64,000 bases of DNA. Source: Glandiceps talaboti (Eukaryota; Hemichordata; Enteropneusta; Spengelidae). The notes beneath the pieces are model-generated. The model made no database searches. It was given only the letters and a program-made list of their open reading frames with translations, and had not been told where the DNA came from. Numbering within the stretch: the first letter of the stretch is position 1; every line of letters starts with the position of its first letter. The stretch is taken from contig NC_135554.1 of the NCBI RefSeq assembly GCF_964340395.1, positions 496,001-560,000 on the forward strand. Reading direction: 5' to 3'. This document shows, piece by piece, positions 35,410 to 48,000 of this stretch. A program made the translations under genes and the position numbers.

Positions 35410-35815
35410 AATCGGGTTTACTCGAATATTAACCACCCTACCTGGGGTAGTTTTGTATGCTGAGTTCAAAAAAGGGGGTCATTTTATGAACATCTGTTGC
35501 CATGGTAACCAAAATCACCATAATATGTTAATCATTTTTCCAAAAATTGACATAAAACATTGAAAAAAAAAGATAATACAGTGAAAAAATGTCCTTGTAT
35601 TACATGTAGACATGTATGAGTTAGTGCTACCTGGTGTAACATAAATTGTATAAAATTGGAAAGCTGTTTCCATGGAAACATATGGTAGAGTAAAAAATGT
35701 TGTGTTGGTTAAACACCTACATATCTGGAAAATAACATGATAAACCTAATTATAACATAGTTTATTAGCATATTGACCGCCCTATCTTGAGTAGTTTGTT
35801 ATGCCGAGTTCAAAA
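35410..35815 (+). repeat. Family H tandem repeat, copy 2, interrupted by LINE sequence
   Basis: Same motifs as 31430-31960; the second unit breaks at 'gccgagttcaaaaaa' where RT coding sequence begins. Confidence 0.75.
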
Positions 35816-36376
35816 AACAAATGAAGAATTAGTTTTAAATAAATGGGCAAATGATTTCTCACAATTATATTTAGTCAATGATAATTTGGATACTAATACG
35901 GAATTTTATAATACAATGAAATTTCATAAAAATGCTTTAGAAGATAACATTCAGTCCCCGATATACGAGAGCCATATATCACTGAATGCAAATTTCACTC
36001 GCCAAGAAATTGTTGCTGTTGTTGCACACGTAAAATCTGGGAAAAGTGTTGGTTTTGACAACATTCCTAACGAGCTTTTAAAAAAGGACTGTATGATTGA
36101 CTTTCTGTGTGACCTGTTTCAATTTTGTTTCGATTACAGTATTACTCCCTCTGTCTGGAACAAAACACTAATTTCACCAATTCCAAAAAAGAATACTTTA
36201 GATCTTAGGATGCCATTGAATTATAGAGCCATTAGTCTTCAGTCAACAGTTTCAAAACTATATAGTGCAGTGTTGAATAAAAGGCTGACAGTATTTTTAG
36301 AAAACGAAAGTTTGCTTGTAGATGAACAAAATGGGTTCCGCAAAGGTAGATCCTGTGAAGACCATGTTTTTACTTT
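35816..36376 (+). pseudogene. LINE reverse transcriptase N-terminal fragment
   Basis: Open frame with LNKWANDFSQLY, VAHVKSGKSVGFDNIPNELL, LISPIPKKN, NYRAISLQSTVSKLYSAVLN and VDEQNGFRKGRSCEDHVFTLA. This is the fingers region preceding catalytic motif A. It stops where a family D fragment begins at 36377. Jockey/CR1-type by motif. Confidence 0.85.
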
Positions 36377-36962
36377 AGCGATACAACTTTCAAAACATAA
36401 CTTGACATGTCTTCATTTGTTAGAGTTATACAATTCAAGACGGGTTTTCACTCGAAAACAACAATTCTGTGAATAATGACACTCTTAACGCAGCGATTTC
36501 TCGGACGATGTTACCACTGTAACATATGGCTGACAACGACTTGCTTCCGGGTTAGTCCCTCGTGCATCCGGGTACTTGGAATATTGTCGCCATACGGAAA
36601 CTAAGATAACGATTAATACATACATCGTCTGACATGATATTTTAATTTACGGAGTTTCCTGTGACAGGCGTCTGTCAGCAGACTCGGCCAACTTTTTTTT
36701 CATCATTCCATTGTATTTAAACCTTGTACTTGAGATTTCGCAATATTTATAATTCTCAACAAAATACCTCAACATGCCTCACGTCGCTCATACTCAAAGC
36801 AGTCCCGGTATGATCACTAGCAGTAGCACTGACTAGTCGTGCTTGCATACAGAGTAATCCGGGACTCGATTCTGACAATTGTCCCTACTATTTGTTTAGA
36901 GTCAAGTCAGCAATATAGACTCGTGCACCGCCTGTCGTATGTAAGCAGGGCTAACCACTGAC
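36377..36962 (+). mobile_element. Family D fragment, copy 4, with right half of the MITE
   Basis: 'tagcgatacaactttcaaaa' through 'gctaaccactgac' matches 52571-53149 almost base for base. It includes only the right MITE arm (ends near 36619). It sits between two LINE RT fragments. Confidence 0.85.
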
Positions 36963-36974
36963 AAGTTACACTTG

Positions 36975-37700
36975 GCATACATTTGTATTTCTAGACTTCT
37001 CCAAGGCCTTCGATACAATTAACCATCGAATTATTTTGTCTAAAATAGCACATTATGGTATTAGAGGACTTCCATTACAATGGTTTACTGATTATTTGCA
37101 TAATAGATCCCACTTTGTCTCTGTAGATGGCAATAAGTCAGCAAACCTTGGTGTTAAATGTGGAGTACCTCAAGGGTCTGTTTTGGGACCCACTCTTAAT
37201 TTTTATCAATGGCATTTTTCATTCTACTTTTTTTTTAATTTTAGGTTGTTTGCAGATGATACCAATCTCTTCCATACTTTTGATAGTAACAGCCACAATA
37301 TAAACAGGGTTGATTTACACTTCAGTAAAGTTGTAACATGGTGTAATGCAAACAAACTCACTATTAACCATCTCAAAACAAACTACATTGTCTTTAGAAG
37401 CAAAAACATGGAAAGTTGCCCTTTGTGGAAGCCTGCACATCAACAATAAGGAAATTAATGAAGTTGATGAAACTTGTTTTGTTGGTGTCAGCTTAGACAA
37501 AATTCTTAACTCGTCCAAACATGCATACAAAGCGAACTCTATGGTGAGGAAAAAAGTTGGCATTCTATTTCAACTGAGACAGTTTATACCACAAAATATT
37601 CTTTTGTTAATATACAAAACTTTCATACAATTTCATGTCACTTATGGCCTTGAGGTCTGGGGCTCTACATATCGATCACATCTGATCTGTATCCTCACTT
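36975..37700 (+). pseudogene. LINE reverse transcriptase central and C-terminal fragment
   Basis: FVFLDFSKAFDTINHRIIL (motif A), LQWFTDYLHNRSHFV, KCGVPQGSVLGP (motif B), LFADDTNLFHTFD (catalytic FADD) and NKLTINHLKTNYIVF. After a frame change it continues HINNKEINEVD, FVGVSLDKILNSSKHAY and TYGLEVWGSTY. A poly-T-associated deletion lies between motifs B and FADD. It may or may not be the same element as 35816-36376. Confidence 0.88.
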
Positions 37701-37703
37701 CTC

Positions 37704-38155
37704 AAAAATAACACCAATGGCGTTGTAGCACAACTGTACTGACAGTTTTAAAAATGTGTAATACATGGTGAGCCATTCTAAGTATAGGTGGTCATTTGCA
37801 CATTTACATACATTATCTGAGTGATTATTAAATTGTCTATTAATCCCTGTTGTTATCTTTGCAATACATGTATATGTGATCATTTGGCTGTTGCTATGGC
37901 GTGTCTTGTTGCTAGGCACATTTGCATATATTTTTGAATGCTTATTCAATTGTCTATTAATCCCCGTTGTTATCTTCGCAATATATGTGATCATTTTACT
38001 GTTGCTATGGGCATAGTCTTGTTGCTAGGCACATTTGCATACATGTTTTGAATGTTTATTCATTTGTCTTTCTATTCCTGTTGTTATCTTTGCAATATAC
38101 ATGATTATTTGGCTGTTACTTTGGGCGTGGTCTTGTTGCTAGGCAAATTTACACG
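37704..38155 (+). mobile_element. Family A repeat, copy 6 (5' part)
   Basis: Starts 'aaaaataacaccaatggcgt' with 'tgtagcacaactgtac' and has about four 'gctgttgctatgg...' units, directly joined to the LINE fragment. Confidence 0.75.
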
Positions 38156-38205
38156 CAGTGGTAAGAGGCAAGTGGTTTAACCACTTGGCCACCGACAACC
38201 CTGGC
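38156..38205 (-). other. tRNA-like (Leu/Ser type) 5' fragment with A box
   Basis: The minus strand reads GTCGGTGGCCAAGTGG followed by 'ttaaaccacttgcc'. TGGCCAAGTGG (plus 38181-38191) fits the RNA polymerase III A box of type II tRNAs. The rest of a tRNA cloverleaf and a B box were not found, so this is a SINE or tRNA relic at best. Confidence 0.4.
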
Positions 38206-38252
38206 CAATAATAACAGATAAAATTCAATAGCATGGTATTTATGGTATCCTA

Positions 38253-38570
<318 letters not shown>

Positions 38571-38571
38571 G

Positions 38572-38772
38572 AAATACATTTGGCACCTAAAAGACAGCAA
38601 AACCAATTACGACATACACTGGTCAGTTCTCCAGCAGGCTTCCTCATACTCAAATGTTACCAAACGATGTCAACTATGTCTCTGGGAAAAATATTTTATT
38701 ATAACTGCCGACAAATCAACGACCATGAACAGCAGAACTGAATTAATCAGTAAATGCCGGCACGCTAAATAA
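38572..38772 (+). pseudogene. Penelope-like element, C-terminal part of GIY-YIG endonuclease
   Basis: The translation [53 protein letters not shown] matches the well-known C-terminal block of Penelope-like elements ('KYIW.LKD', 'Y....RC.LCL.EK', 'R.ELI.KCRH'), including the CxxC and CRH residues of the GIY-YIG domain. The RT part and the GIY-YIG core are absent. The N-terminal side is replaced by (TA)n. Confidence 0.85.
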
Positions 38773-38986
38773 TACGTAACCTTTGTTTTCAATTTTTTTG
38801 TGTACACACAGCCGTCAGTGAACACACATAAGTTATGTACATAAAGCAGAATGTATAGCCAACGACTACTATTAAACCATACTATTACACCCGACGATCC
38901 TTCTGGTGAAACGGTCCATAGTGTAAATCCACAATGTAATATCAGACTCGTCTTCTTTCATTTTTATGTTTTTATGTATATATATA

Positions 38987-40247
38987 CTGTAATTCCTCGG
39001 GTTTGCACCCTCACACGGGCAAGCGCCCAGGCCTTTCTTTTTTACAATGTCGACTTTTGGCAAAGTTACGGGAAACCGCCCCCCAACAGCTGGCGGTTTC
39101 CCTCACAATAAATTTGAAGTTGTGCAGGCTACATACGAATGATAATACGCCTTATACTGATTGATTCCCCCCCCCCCCCCCCTTTGCATACAATTTTTGG
39201 GGATTTAGTTCAAAATAGGGGGGGGGGACAACTGAAGAATTTCATTTTTTTAATCTATATTATTTTGGAGGATTTAGAAAATGACTGACTTGGCATGCAT
39301 TGGTATATTTTGTAGTACATGTACATACAACGATGTGTAACTGTAAACATATTCCACGTGGGTGGGCTCACATCAACATACGTAGCTTCAATTCTTCCTA
39401 TGACGGTATGTCGTAATTCAATCTGCTATTTACATCACAGAAACATCAGTATTCTTTCTAGGAATGTAACATTGCTAAAAATGTATATTTCCCTTCATAA
39501 GATGACTGTATATACGGCGCATTCCAACCTCCAAGTGTGATCGCTACGCTAGTCTTTTTACAAGTCGCCATGTTGTGAAATAATTAATGTAATTAGGTCA
39601 CTACGTCATATATGACCAATAGGATTGCAGCTTACAAAAAAGTGAGCAATTTCACCCAATCACGTTGGGTAATATGATACTGGCAGAGCTATTCACTGAC
39701 CATGCATTGAAAGTTGTCAACACTTACATGTATTACGTCTTTATCGTCATGGGACTGGGTACATCATACTACATGTACAATATCATGTGTCACGATCCAA
39801 TATACATTAAAAACAGCTGTGCTTGTCACAGAAGAGAAGCCATTACCAATTCCTGCATTACCTAATGTAAATTCTAATTTTCATGTCTTCCGACAATGTC
39901 TGGTACTTTTTACTTATCAATGTTAATAAATGCAGAGATTACATCAAAGGGACCGCTCATGGTTTTTATCAATGTGTGTTGGTTTGATAGTAAAATTGAG
40001 TGAAAATGAAAGATTGCAACATTGTATGTTTCCAGCACATGTGTATTCTGTTTCAAGACATCTATCATCCAGTCAGAATTGTCAGAGCTTTTGATCAGTG
40101 TATTCAGACTGCACATTTGCAACACTCATATGTATGAGGCATTGTTTTGGTCACAGGGAAAATAGGGTACGCAGGAAAACGCCCAACCCCAACTTGGGGG
40201 TCTGGGGGGCTTGAAACCGCCCAGGGCGCTAACCTGAGGAATTACGG
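38987..40247. mobile_element. Candidate TA-flanked DNA transposon, non-autonomous
   Basis: Left end CTGTAATTCCTCGGGTTTGC; the right end read in reverse is CCGTAATTCCTCAGGTTAGC, matching at 17 of 20 positions. Both sides are flanked by TA, as for Tc1/mariner-type integration. No transposase ORF was found. G/C homopolymer runs lie at 39167-39182 and 39218-39227. Confidence 0.6.
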
Positions 40248-40299
40248 TATATATTTATCCGTAGCACAGTGCTCGATACGTCTGCACGCAGAGCAGAGT

Positions 40300-40575
40300 A
40301 TATGTTGGGGGTAGAAGAAAATCAAGTAGGGTTTTTCGTCTCTACAAGCTTGTTTTGTGAGTAAATCACTCGTCAGGAGATGCTGATGTACTGATATACC
40401 TTGTATAAATCGTGCGGTGTAAGGCGGGTTTTACCTAGGGTGTTGAGTGGTGCCAAGCAGCAGTCACACGTAAGGACAAAGACATTACAGAAACATATAT
40501 TGGGCTTACAGAAAACGAGTTTAAGACAAGGTACAAAAACCATTATTTCAGCAAAAACGTTAAAATTGTACAATA
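40300..40575 (+). pseudogene. Penelope-like element, 5'UTR-like part and GIY-YIG core
   Basis: The frame from about 40452 reads CQAAVTRKDKDITETYIGLT then ENEFKTRYKNH, the 'YIGLTE..FK.RY.NH' catalytic core of Penelope-like GIY-YIG endonucleases. The upstream text 'tctacaagcttgttttgtga' resembles Penelope-type leader sequence (recalled, not verified). RT is missing. It may be half of an element whose other half is at 38572-38772, with the TA-flanked element between them. Confidence 0.75.
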
Positions 40576-41930
40576 TTATTATAACAGTTAATTTTCATTA
40601 GAATCGGAGTACATTGCGGATGGTCCAGGCATTTGACACTAACAGGACTTGGAGAACTGTGATTGATAAATAAAGAGCCCACACAGTGTAAGTGATGTTT
40701 GTGTGTTATCATTTTGGTGTCTATCTCAACCTGAAACCTTATTGTCAAGCCCACTGATCTTGATTGTTTATTTAATAGTTTTGACTCGGTCTACAGAAAA
40801 CAGCTGTATTTGCTTATTTTCATCAGGAATTGGTTTAAATTTGCTTTAGGATCTATTTTCTCTCAATTTACCTCATTTGCATAGCCAACAATGAAAATAC
40901 CGGTTTTATTTCTGACTTACACAATGGTACTTATGTAATAACTCTACTAAACTTTTGCTCGCACTTTAGGGTGAGGTTGGTTTTTTTTGTTTCTCATCTC
41001 CAATGGAATAGTCAGGCGGGGCGGGCGGGCGAAATAAAAAAAAAAGGGGGCAAGAAAAAAAATCTGTATTTTTTCAGTTCTATTCTCTCTCCTTTAGGTC
41101 CTGTCAGGCTCTCTACAACTTCTTTTCTCCTCTCTTTATTGAATTCCTTGCTAAAAGTCTCTTTCCTTCATTTTAGCAAGGTTGACAAGTCCGTAGAACA
41201 ACTTTGTAAGAAGATGATTGAATACTTATCATCCTGATGGGTGTATATCTGTAGCCATGAACTATTGTATTGATTGCATCAGTGTGCGAGATGAATTTTT
41301 ATTTACATAAATCATTACTTCTATGAAACATTTTTCTTCAGTGTGAACTTGTCAAAATAATCCACCAGATAACATGTAAACATTTCTAGAACTCAGAACT
41401 CCTTTGGGATTTACTGTTTAAAAGTAATTACAAGTAATAATGTAAACATCGGAATCATGCATGTCATGTCATGAAGTCGATCATTTCCCCGATGATACAT
41501 TGTATAACTGATTTAACGCTAAAAACTGGTCAAGAAATTAGGAATGCAGTATGACTTTTACCAATTTTAAGCATAATTTTGAAAATGATGGAAATATTCT
41601 GAGCTATTATTACATTGCAGCAAAATGTACTGCGCGACTGTATTAATTTCGCGCCCTGTTCCTCATCAAACCTCAACAGCTTCAGCCATGATGAAAGACA
41701 CATGCTGCTCTGATGTAACAAAGGGGTGGGGGTGGGTAGACGGCAGTGTTCTGCCAAGGTTTCCAACAAGTGGGGACAAAGGCCCCTTGTTGCAAAAAGT
41801 GGTGTCATTTGACAGGGAGTGGGGTCAATTATTATTGTCTATGAAATATTCATATAAATTATCTCAGACCACTATAGAGATACAGTGGTCTGAGATATTC
41901 CATTATGTATAGACCATTACCTAACTACAT
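40576..41930. other. Intron without recognised genes
   Basis: Short ORFs only. A small palindrome 'tatctcagaccactatagag' / 'ctatagtggtctgagata' spans about 41861-41898. No gene. Confidence 0.45.
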
Positions 41931-41934
41931 AAAA

Positions 41935-42260
41935 AAATTCCATTCATAATAACAGTTCCCAGTAAGCTATTTTTTGAAAATTGTGTACTACACATTACAC
42001 CTTATAAAAAGAAGGCAATTAAGATTATGCAATTTTAAGTCATTTCTACAGAGTATATTATATATTGTTTAGAAGGATTGGACAGCCAGTTAGTCACAAT
42101 TTTTAATCTGAATATCAATGAATAGCTGTGCTCAAATTTATAATTCCCTTTTTTCAGACAAGGACAAAGAACAACTTCAAAATAAGTCACAGTGAACATA
42201 TGATTGAATAAAAACTTTGAGAAATCCTAAACTTGTAACCACTTGTTTCATTTTTAAAAT
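41935..42260 (+). pseudogene. Possible LINE C-terminal relic
   Basis: TPYKKKAIKIMQF and, in another frame, FQTRTKNNFKISHSEHM recall the 'QKKAIRII' and 'TR.K.NFRI' parts of CR1/Jockey C-termini. Heavy decay makes the call weak. Confidence 0.3.
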
Positions 42261-43400
42261 TGTTAGTACACTGCTGTGTTTATCATTCCCTCTTCAAATT
42301 CATGACATTTTGAAGGAAAAAAATCCCTGACTTTAAAAAGTACCAAATGTGAACGAAAAACTTACAAATAATAGTCAAACAAACTTTAAAATAATTTATT
42401 TTTTATTAATTAACCGTTACTGGCTGTGTATCATGATTTGGTCCTGCTATATCAAATGAGCAAAGTTACATACCGTAAACTTGATACGGAAAGCTGACAT
42501 TAGGTGTCCTTGAAACTCAGAACTTGAATCTTTAACTAAAACTATCAACAACGTCAAAGTTGGGATGCACTGTAAATACCACATTATTTTTTTTCTGATT
42601 TGCACAACAAGTTCGTTCTTCATGTGTGACCGGGCGCACATGCGCGCATCGGCCGTCTATAGTGGCCATGCCAGTGATTACGCATTGATTCAGTGCCCAA
42701 CATTCACATGTGTCACTGTCAACATCATGCAACACGATCCCCTAACACAACTTTTTCGGAATCAAAATACACATGTACTCAATGACATTTAATTTAACCC
42801 ATCAACAAATGAAAATCACAACCTGTACCATAAATTTGGTTTACTCAGGCTTCTGAGCTGTGGCAGATATAATAGATGTTCCGCATTCCGGTAGCATGTT
42901 CAGTGTTTCGCACACGTCAGTGAGTAGGTCAGAGGTCACGACAGTGACACTAGACAAAACATGTGAGGAGAGACGTCCATTTCGATGTCTCATCTACTCC
43001 CTCTAATGTTTCAATTTGTAGATTAAGTTTATCAAAGTTGATCTTTTTGTGGCATTTTTTATGTCAACAATAGAACTGCGTGTTGTCACTGTATCCTATA
43101 TGATGTCAACAAAACTTTCCCTTATGCAGTCAGTATACTTCTTGTGGGATTGACGTCGAGTCAGAGCCTGGACTGGTCCGGCCGTGGACTTAGATAATTT
43201 TGATGTCTGCCGTAAAATGACGCAAGGTGGGAAAATTATTGCGTCATTTGTAATTTTAGGGGGCCAATGTCGCAAGGTCATGGCCTCGGCAGAACTGGTC
43301 TAAGACGCCATGAGAAACCTTACAATTTTGCTGTGCTCAGGGGTCAGTCGGAAATAAAGAAACTTTTTTTTTTCTGATGTCGGAGCTGCAAATTAGGGTC
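42261..43400. other. Intron without recognised genes
   Basis: Contains a CpG-containing stretch with GCGCACATGCGCGC at 42634-42647. No ORF of known family. Confidence 0.4.
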
Positions 43401-43439
43401 GGTCGGGAGATGAGAAACAGAAAAATAAAAAGGGCTGCC

Positions 43440-43955
43440 CTTATCATGGCATGGAATTTTCATATCGACAACACAGTGAAGAGAGCAAATTCTGTCATGG
43501 GCCTTGTGAAAAGAAATCTCCACTAGCACCCAAAGAAACCAAAGTTCTTGCTTATCGATCAATCGGTCGACCAACACTTGAATATGCTGCTTCAATATGG
43601 GACCATACACACAAAAGAACATAACAAAGTTGCAGAAAGTGCAACGGTCTGCAGCCAGATTCGTTTGTGATGACTATAATCGACATAGCAGTGTAACAAC
43701 TATGCTTGAAAAGCGGCTATACAAAATAAGAAAAGGTGAACTGTGTGTCACTGCAGCTAACAATCGTTTCTCACCAACTAAGAGTACATGACTCCATCCA
43801 GCTAGATATAAACACATTGATTCAAAAACTGAAATGTTCATTTTTCTCCAGAACAATTGTTGACTGGAACGCACTACCCGCTTCTGTCATTGAATCGCCT
43901 TCGACATATTCATTCAAGACAAGACTTAGAGATCACTTAAATCAGTAGTATTCAT
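43440..43955 (+). pseudogene. LINE reverse transcriptase C-terminal fragment
   Basis: Segments RPTLEYAASIWDHT, KLQKVQRSAARFVCDDYN, RHSSVTTMLEKRLYKIRKGE, then after a frameshift FFSRTIVDWNALPASVIESP and SFKTRLRDHL with a stop at 43946-43948. This is the conserved C-terminal tail of Jockey/CR1-type ORF2 proteins ('VQR.AARFV..DY', 'RT...WN.LP'). The catalytic part is absent. The sequence to about 44705, ending 'ggagacaataaacatcaat', may be its 3' UTR. Confidence 0.85.
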
Positions 43956-44714
43956 ATCTTAACCTTTAACCTCCATTGGCGTGATACTCCTAAGGAGGCA
44001 GTGCCAATTACTAACCCAGATCCAGATCCAGATCTGGTACCTATGAATACATCTACATTTCATATGAATTCTGCATAAACTTCAGCATTTACTTTGTTTT
44101 TCATTTAATGAACTTCTTGGCAAACTGTGTAAATCTATTTTCAGAGCTTTCAAGACTTGTAATGACAAGCCTTCATTGAATACATACTCTCCAATTGCTG
44201 TTTTGTATGGCAAATTTATTATGCAAATTTGAATGATCTCTGTAAATACAAAACTTCATTATTCATTGAACAATTTGTTATTTGACCTTTAATATGGAGG
44301 TCAAAGTCAAAGGTCAAGATACAAAAAGAAAGCTGACCTTTGGGTTATAGACATTTAAGGTTTTTGAGTGCTCAACTTCTTGAGTAGAAAGAAAACTTTT
44401 GGTTATTTCACCTTGAAAATCTGTCAAGGTCACAGGTCACGGTCTCATTAGAAAGCTCATCATTGATATAATGTGAGGGTAGACACTTGAATGGTGTCCA
44501 CATATATCAAACCTTTTTTCCACAAATATGGCTGCCATTTCACTATACAAGTCAAAGTCGTGAAATGAAATGACAGACACACAGAGATGGAACAAACATA
44601 ACAGGCGATGCCTGTTGGGGTTAAACATTAGAATTATATATTTAATTTAGTTTTGTGTATGGTATTGTAACCTGTTACATATGCCGGAGACAATAAACAT
44701 CAATTTATTATTAC
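43956..44714. other. Probable LINE 3' UTR / intron, with nuclear-receptor-like half sites
   Basis: Contains AGGTCACAGGTCA at 44427-44439 (a perfect DR1 arrangement) and 'ggtcaaagtcaaaggtcaag' near 44297. No gene. Confidence 0.4.
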
Positions 44715-44820
44715 CTGTGTTACTGCAGGAGTTGGTCCTATGGTAGGTGCAGTCGGATCTTCCACCATATCTGAGTAAATCTCATTCCAGAAAGTATTTT
44801 TCACCTCGGCAACTGTTGCT
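44715..44820 (-). CDS. FRRS1: FRRS1-like gene, exon: end of Reeler domain and Pro/Thr linker
   Basis: The exon is 106 bp with acceptor tttttttag and donor gtaata. Its first base completes an Arg codon split with the upstream exon (AG|A), and it then reads ATVAEVKNTFWNEIYSDMVED followed by a Pro/Thr-rich stretch (TAPTIGPTPAVTQ). The 'FRATV....FW..I.S' pattern across the junction is the C-terminal strand and tail of a Reeler domain. The linker leads in phase 0 into the DOMON exon at 31113-31319. A 31-bp minisatellite begins about 200 bp upstream in the intron, and LINE 3' sequence runs almost to the donor site on the other side. The call is strong because splice phase and family pattern agree. 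Confidence 0.88.
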
Positions 44821-45019
44821 CTAAAAAAAACATAAAATATGCTTTATACAAGGTACTCCTCAAAATATTGCATTTTGAATACATCACGTTTCTAAAACGT
44901 GTAAACAACATGTCAGCTGCAAGAAAATACTTTCTGACATGTCTAACCAAACTAAGCTACATGAAAACTGAAAAAAAAAAACATTTGTTTAATCTATGGT
45001 AGTTTAGTAAAGATAAACA

Positions 45020-48000
45020 AATGATACAGTCCTGTATTTGTATATTTATCAATGATACAGTCCTGTATTTTTACATTTATCAATGATACAGTCCTGTATT
45101 TTTACATTTATCAATGATACAGTCCTGTATTTGTACATTTATCAATGATACAGTCCTGTATTTGTACATTTATCAATGATACAGTCCTGTATTTGTACAT
45201 TTATCAATGATACAGTCCTGTATTTGTACATTTATCAATGATACAGTCCTGTATTTGTACATTTATCAATGATACAGTCCTGTATTTGTACATTTATCAA
45301 TGATACAGTCCTGTATTTGTACATTTATCAATGATACAGTCCTGTATTTTTACATTTATCAATGATACAGTCCTGTATTTGTACATTTATCAATGATAGT
45401 CCTGTATTTGTACATTTATCAATGATACAGTCCTGTATTTGTACATTTATCAATGATACAGTCCTGTATTTGTACATTTATCAATGATAGTCCTGTATTT
45501 GTACATTTATCAATGATACAGTCCTGTATTTGTACATTTATCAATGATACAGTCCTGTATTTGTACATTTATCAATGATACAGTCCTGTATTTGTACATT
45601 TATCAATGATACAGTCCTGTATTTGTACATTTATCAATGATACAGTCCTGTATTTGTAGATTTATCAATGATAGTCCTGTATTTGTACATTTATCAATGA
45701 TACAGTCCTGTATTTTTACATTTATCAATGATACAGTCCTGTATTTGTACATTTATCAATGATACAGTCCTGTATTTTTACATTTATCAATGATACATTC
45801 CTGTATTTGTGCATTTATCAATGATACAGTCCTGTATTTGTACATTTATCAATGATACAGTCCTGTATTTGTGCATTTATCAATGATACAGTCCTGTATT
45901 TTTACATTTATCAATGATATCGTCCTGTATTTGTACATTTATCAATGATATAGTCCTGTATTTGTACATTTATCAATGATAGTCCTGTATTTGTACATTT
46001 ATCAATGATACAGTCCTGTATTTGTACATTTATCAATGATATAGTCCTGTATTTGTACATTTATCAATGATAGTCCTGTATTTTTACATTTATCAATGAT
46101 ACAGTCCTGTATTTGTAGATTTATCAATGATAGTCCTGTATTTGTACATTTATCAATGATACAGTCCTGTATTTTTACATTTATCAATGATACAGTCCTG
46201 TATTTGTACATTTATCAATGATACAGTCCTGTATTTGTACATTTATCAATGATACAGTCCTGTATTTTTACATTTATCAATGATACATTCCTGTATTTCT
46301 GCATTTATCAATGATATAGTCCTGTATTTGTACATTTATCAATGATAGTCCTGTATTTTTACATTTATCAATGATATAGTCCTGTATTTGTACATTTATC
46401 AATGATACAGTCCTGTATTTGTACATTTATCAATGATACAGTCCTGTATTTTTACATTTATCAATGATACAGTCCTGTATTTGTACATTTATCAATGATA
46501 CAGTCCTGTATTTGTACATTTATCAATGATACAGTCCTGTATTTGTACATTTATCAATGATACAGTCCTGTATTTGTACATTTATCAATGATACAGTCCT
46601 GTATTTGTACATTTATCAATGATACAGTCCTGTATTTTTACATTTATCAATGATACAGTCCTGTATTTGTACATTTATCAATGATACAGTCCTGTATTTG
46701 TACATTTATCAATGATAGTCCTGTATTTGTACATTTATCAATGATACAGTCCTGTATTTGTACATTTATCAATGATACAGTCCTGTATTTTTACATTTAT
46801 CAATGATACAGTCCTGTATTTTTACATTTATCAATGATACAGTCCTGTATTTGTACATTTATCAATGATACAGTCCTGTATTTGTACATTTATCAATGAT
46901 ACAGTCCTGTATTTGTACATTTATCAATGATACAGTCCTGTATTTGTACATGTACATTTATCAATGATACAGTCCTGTATTTGTACATTTATCAATGATA
47001 CAGTCCTGTATTTGTAGATTTATCAATGATAGTCCTGTATTTTTACATTTATCAATGATAGAGTCCTGTATTTGTACATTTATCAATGATACAGTCCTGT
47101 ATTTGTAGATTTATCAATGATAGTCCTGTATTTGTACATTTATCAATGATACAGTCCCGTATTTTTACATTTATCAATGATACAGTCCTGTATTTGTACA
47201 TTTATCAATGATACAGTCCTGTATTTGTACATTTATCAATGATACAGTCCTGTATTTGTACATTTATCAACAAGTCACTGAGAATGACACAATCCCCGCT
47301 ATGATTGGGTTTTAAGGAATTATCACTACTCTGATCACGCAACAACACTTGTGAACCTAAATCAAACAGACTTAGATATGTTGTGTCTGCTTGTTGGACA
47401 TGGAACATGTAAAGGATGGGTCGATTATGGGGGATCATATCATGAAGAAAATGGATATGCACATGTATGTCATAGAACACTGTCCTAATACCAACTTTGA
47501 ATGAGATCTGTTCAAGCATGTCTGAGTTATGGCTTTGGACATGGAAAATTCACAAACAAAATGGCTGCCAGGCAGCCATATTGGATCGTATCACGATGAA
47601 AATGGATATGCACATGTATGTCATAGAACACTGTCCTAATACCAACTTTGAATGAGATCTGTTCAAGCATGTCTGAGTTATGGCTTTGGACATGGAAAAT
47701 TCACAAACAAAATGGCTGCTAGGCGGCCATATTGGATCGTATCATGACAACAATGAATGTACACATGTATGTCATAGAACACTTTCCTAATACTGTACCA
47801 ACTTGAATGAGATCTGTTCAAGCATGTCTGAGTTATGGCTTTAGACAGGGAAAATTTGCAAACAAAATGGCTGCTAGGTGGCCATATTGGATCGTATCAT
47901 GAAACAAATTGACGTGCATATGGATGCCATTGTATGTTGCCCCTGTACCAAGTTTGAAAAAAATCGGTCCAGGCATCTCCAAGAAACAGCTGCGGACAGA

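Noticed and set aside
38156-38205. Functional tRNA gene
   Set aside because: Only an A-box-like 5' part is seen; there is no anticodon arm, B box or acceptor stem partner.
45020-47269. CRISPR-like array of regularly spaced repeats
   Set aside because: There are no unique spacers; the whole 31-bp unit repeats, and the context is a eukaryotic intron.
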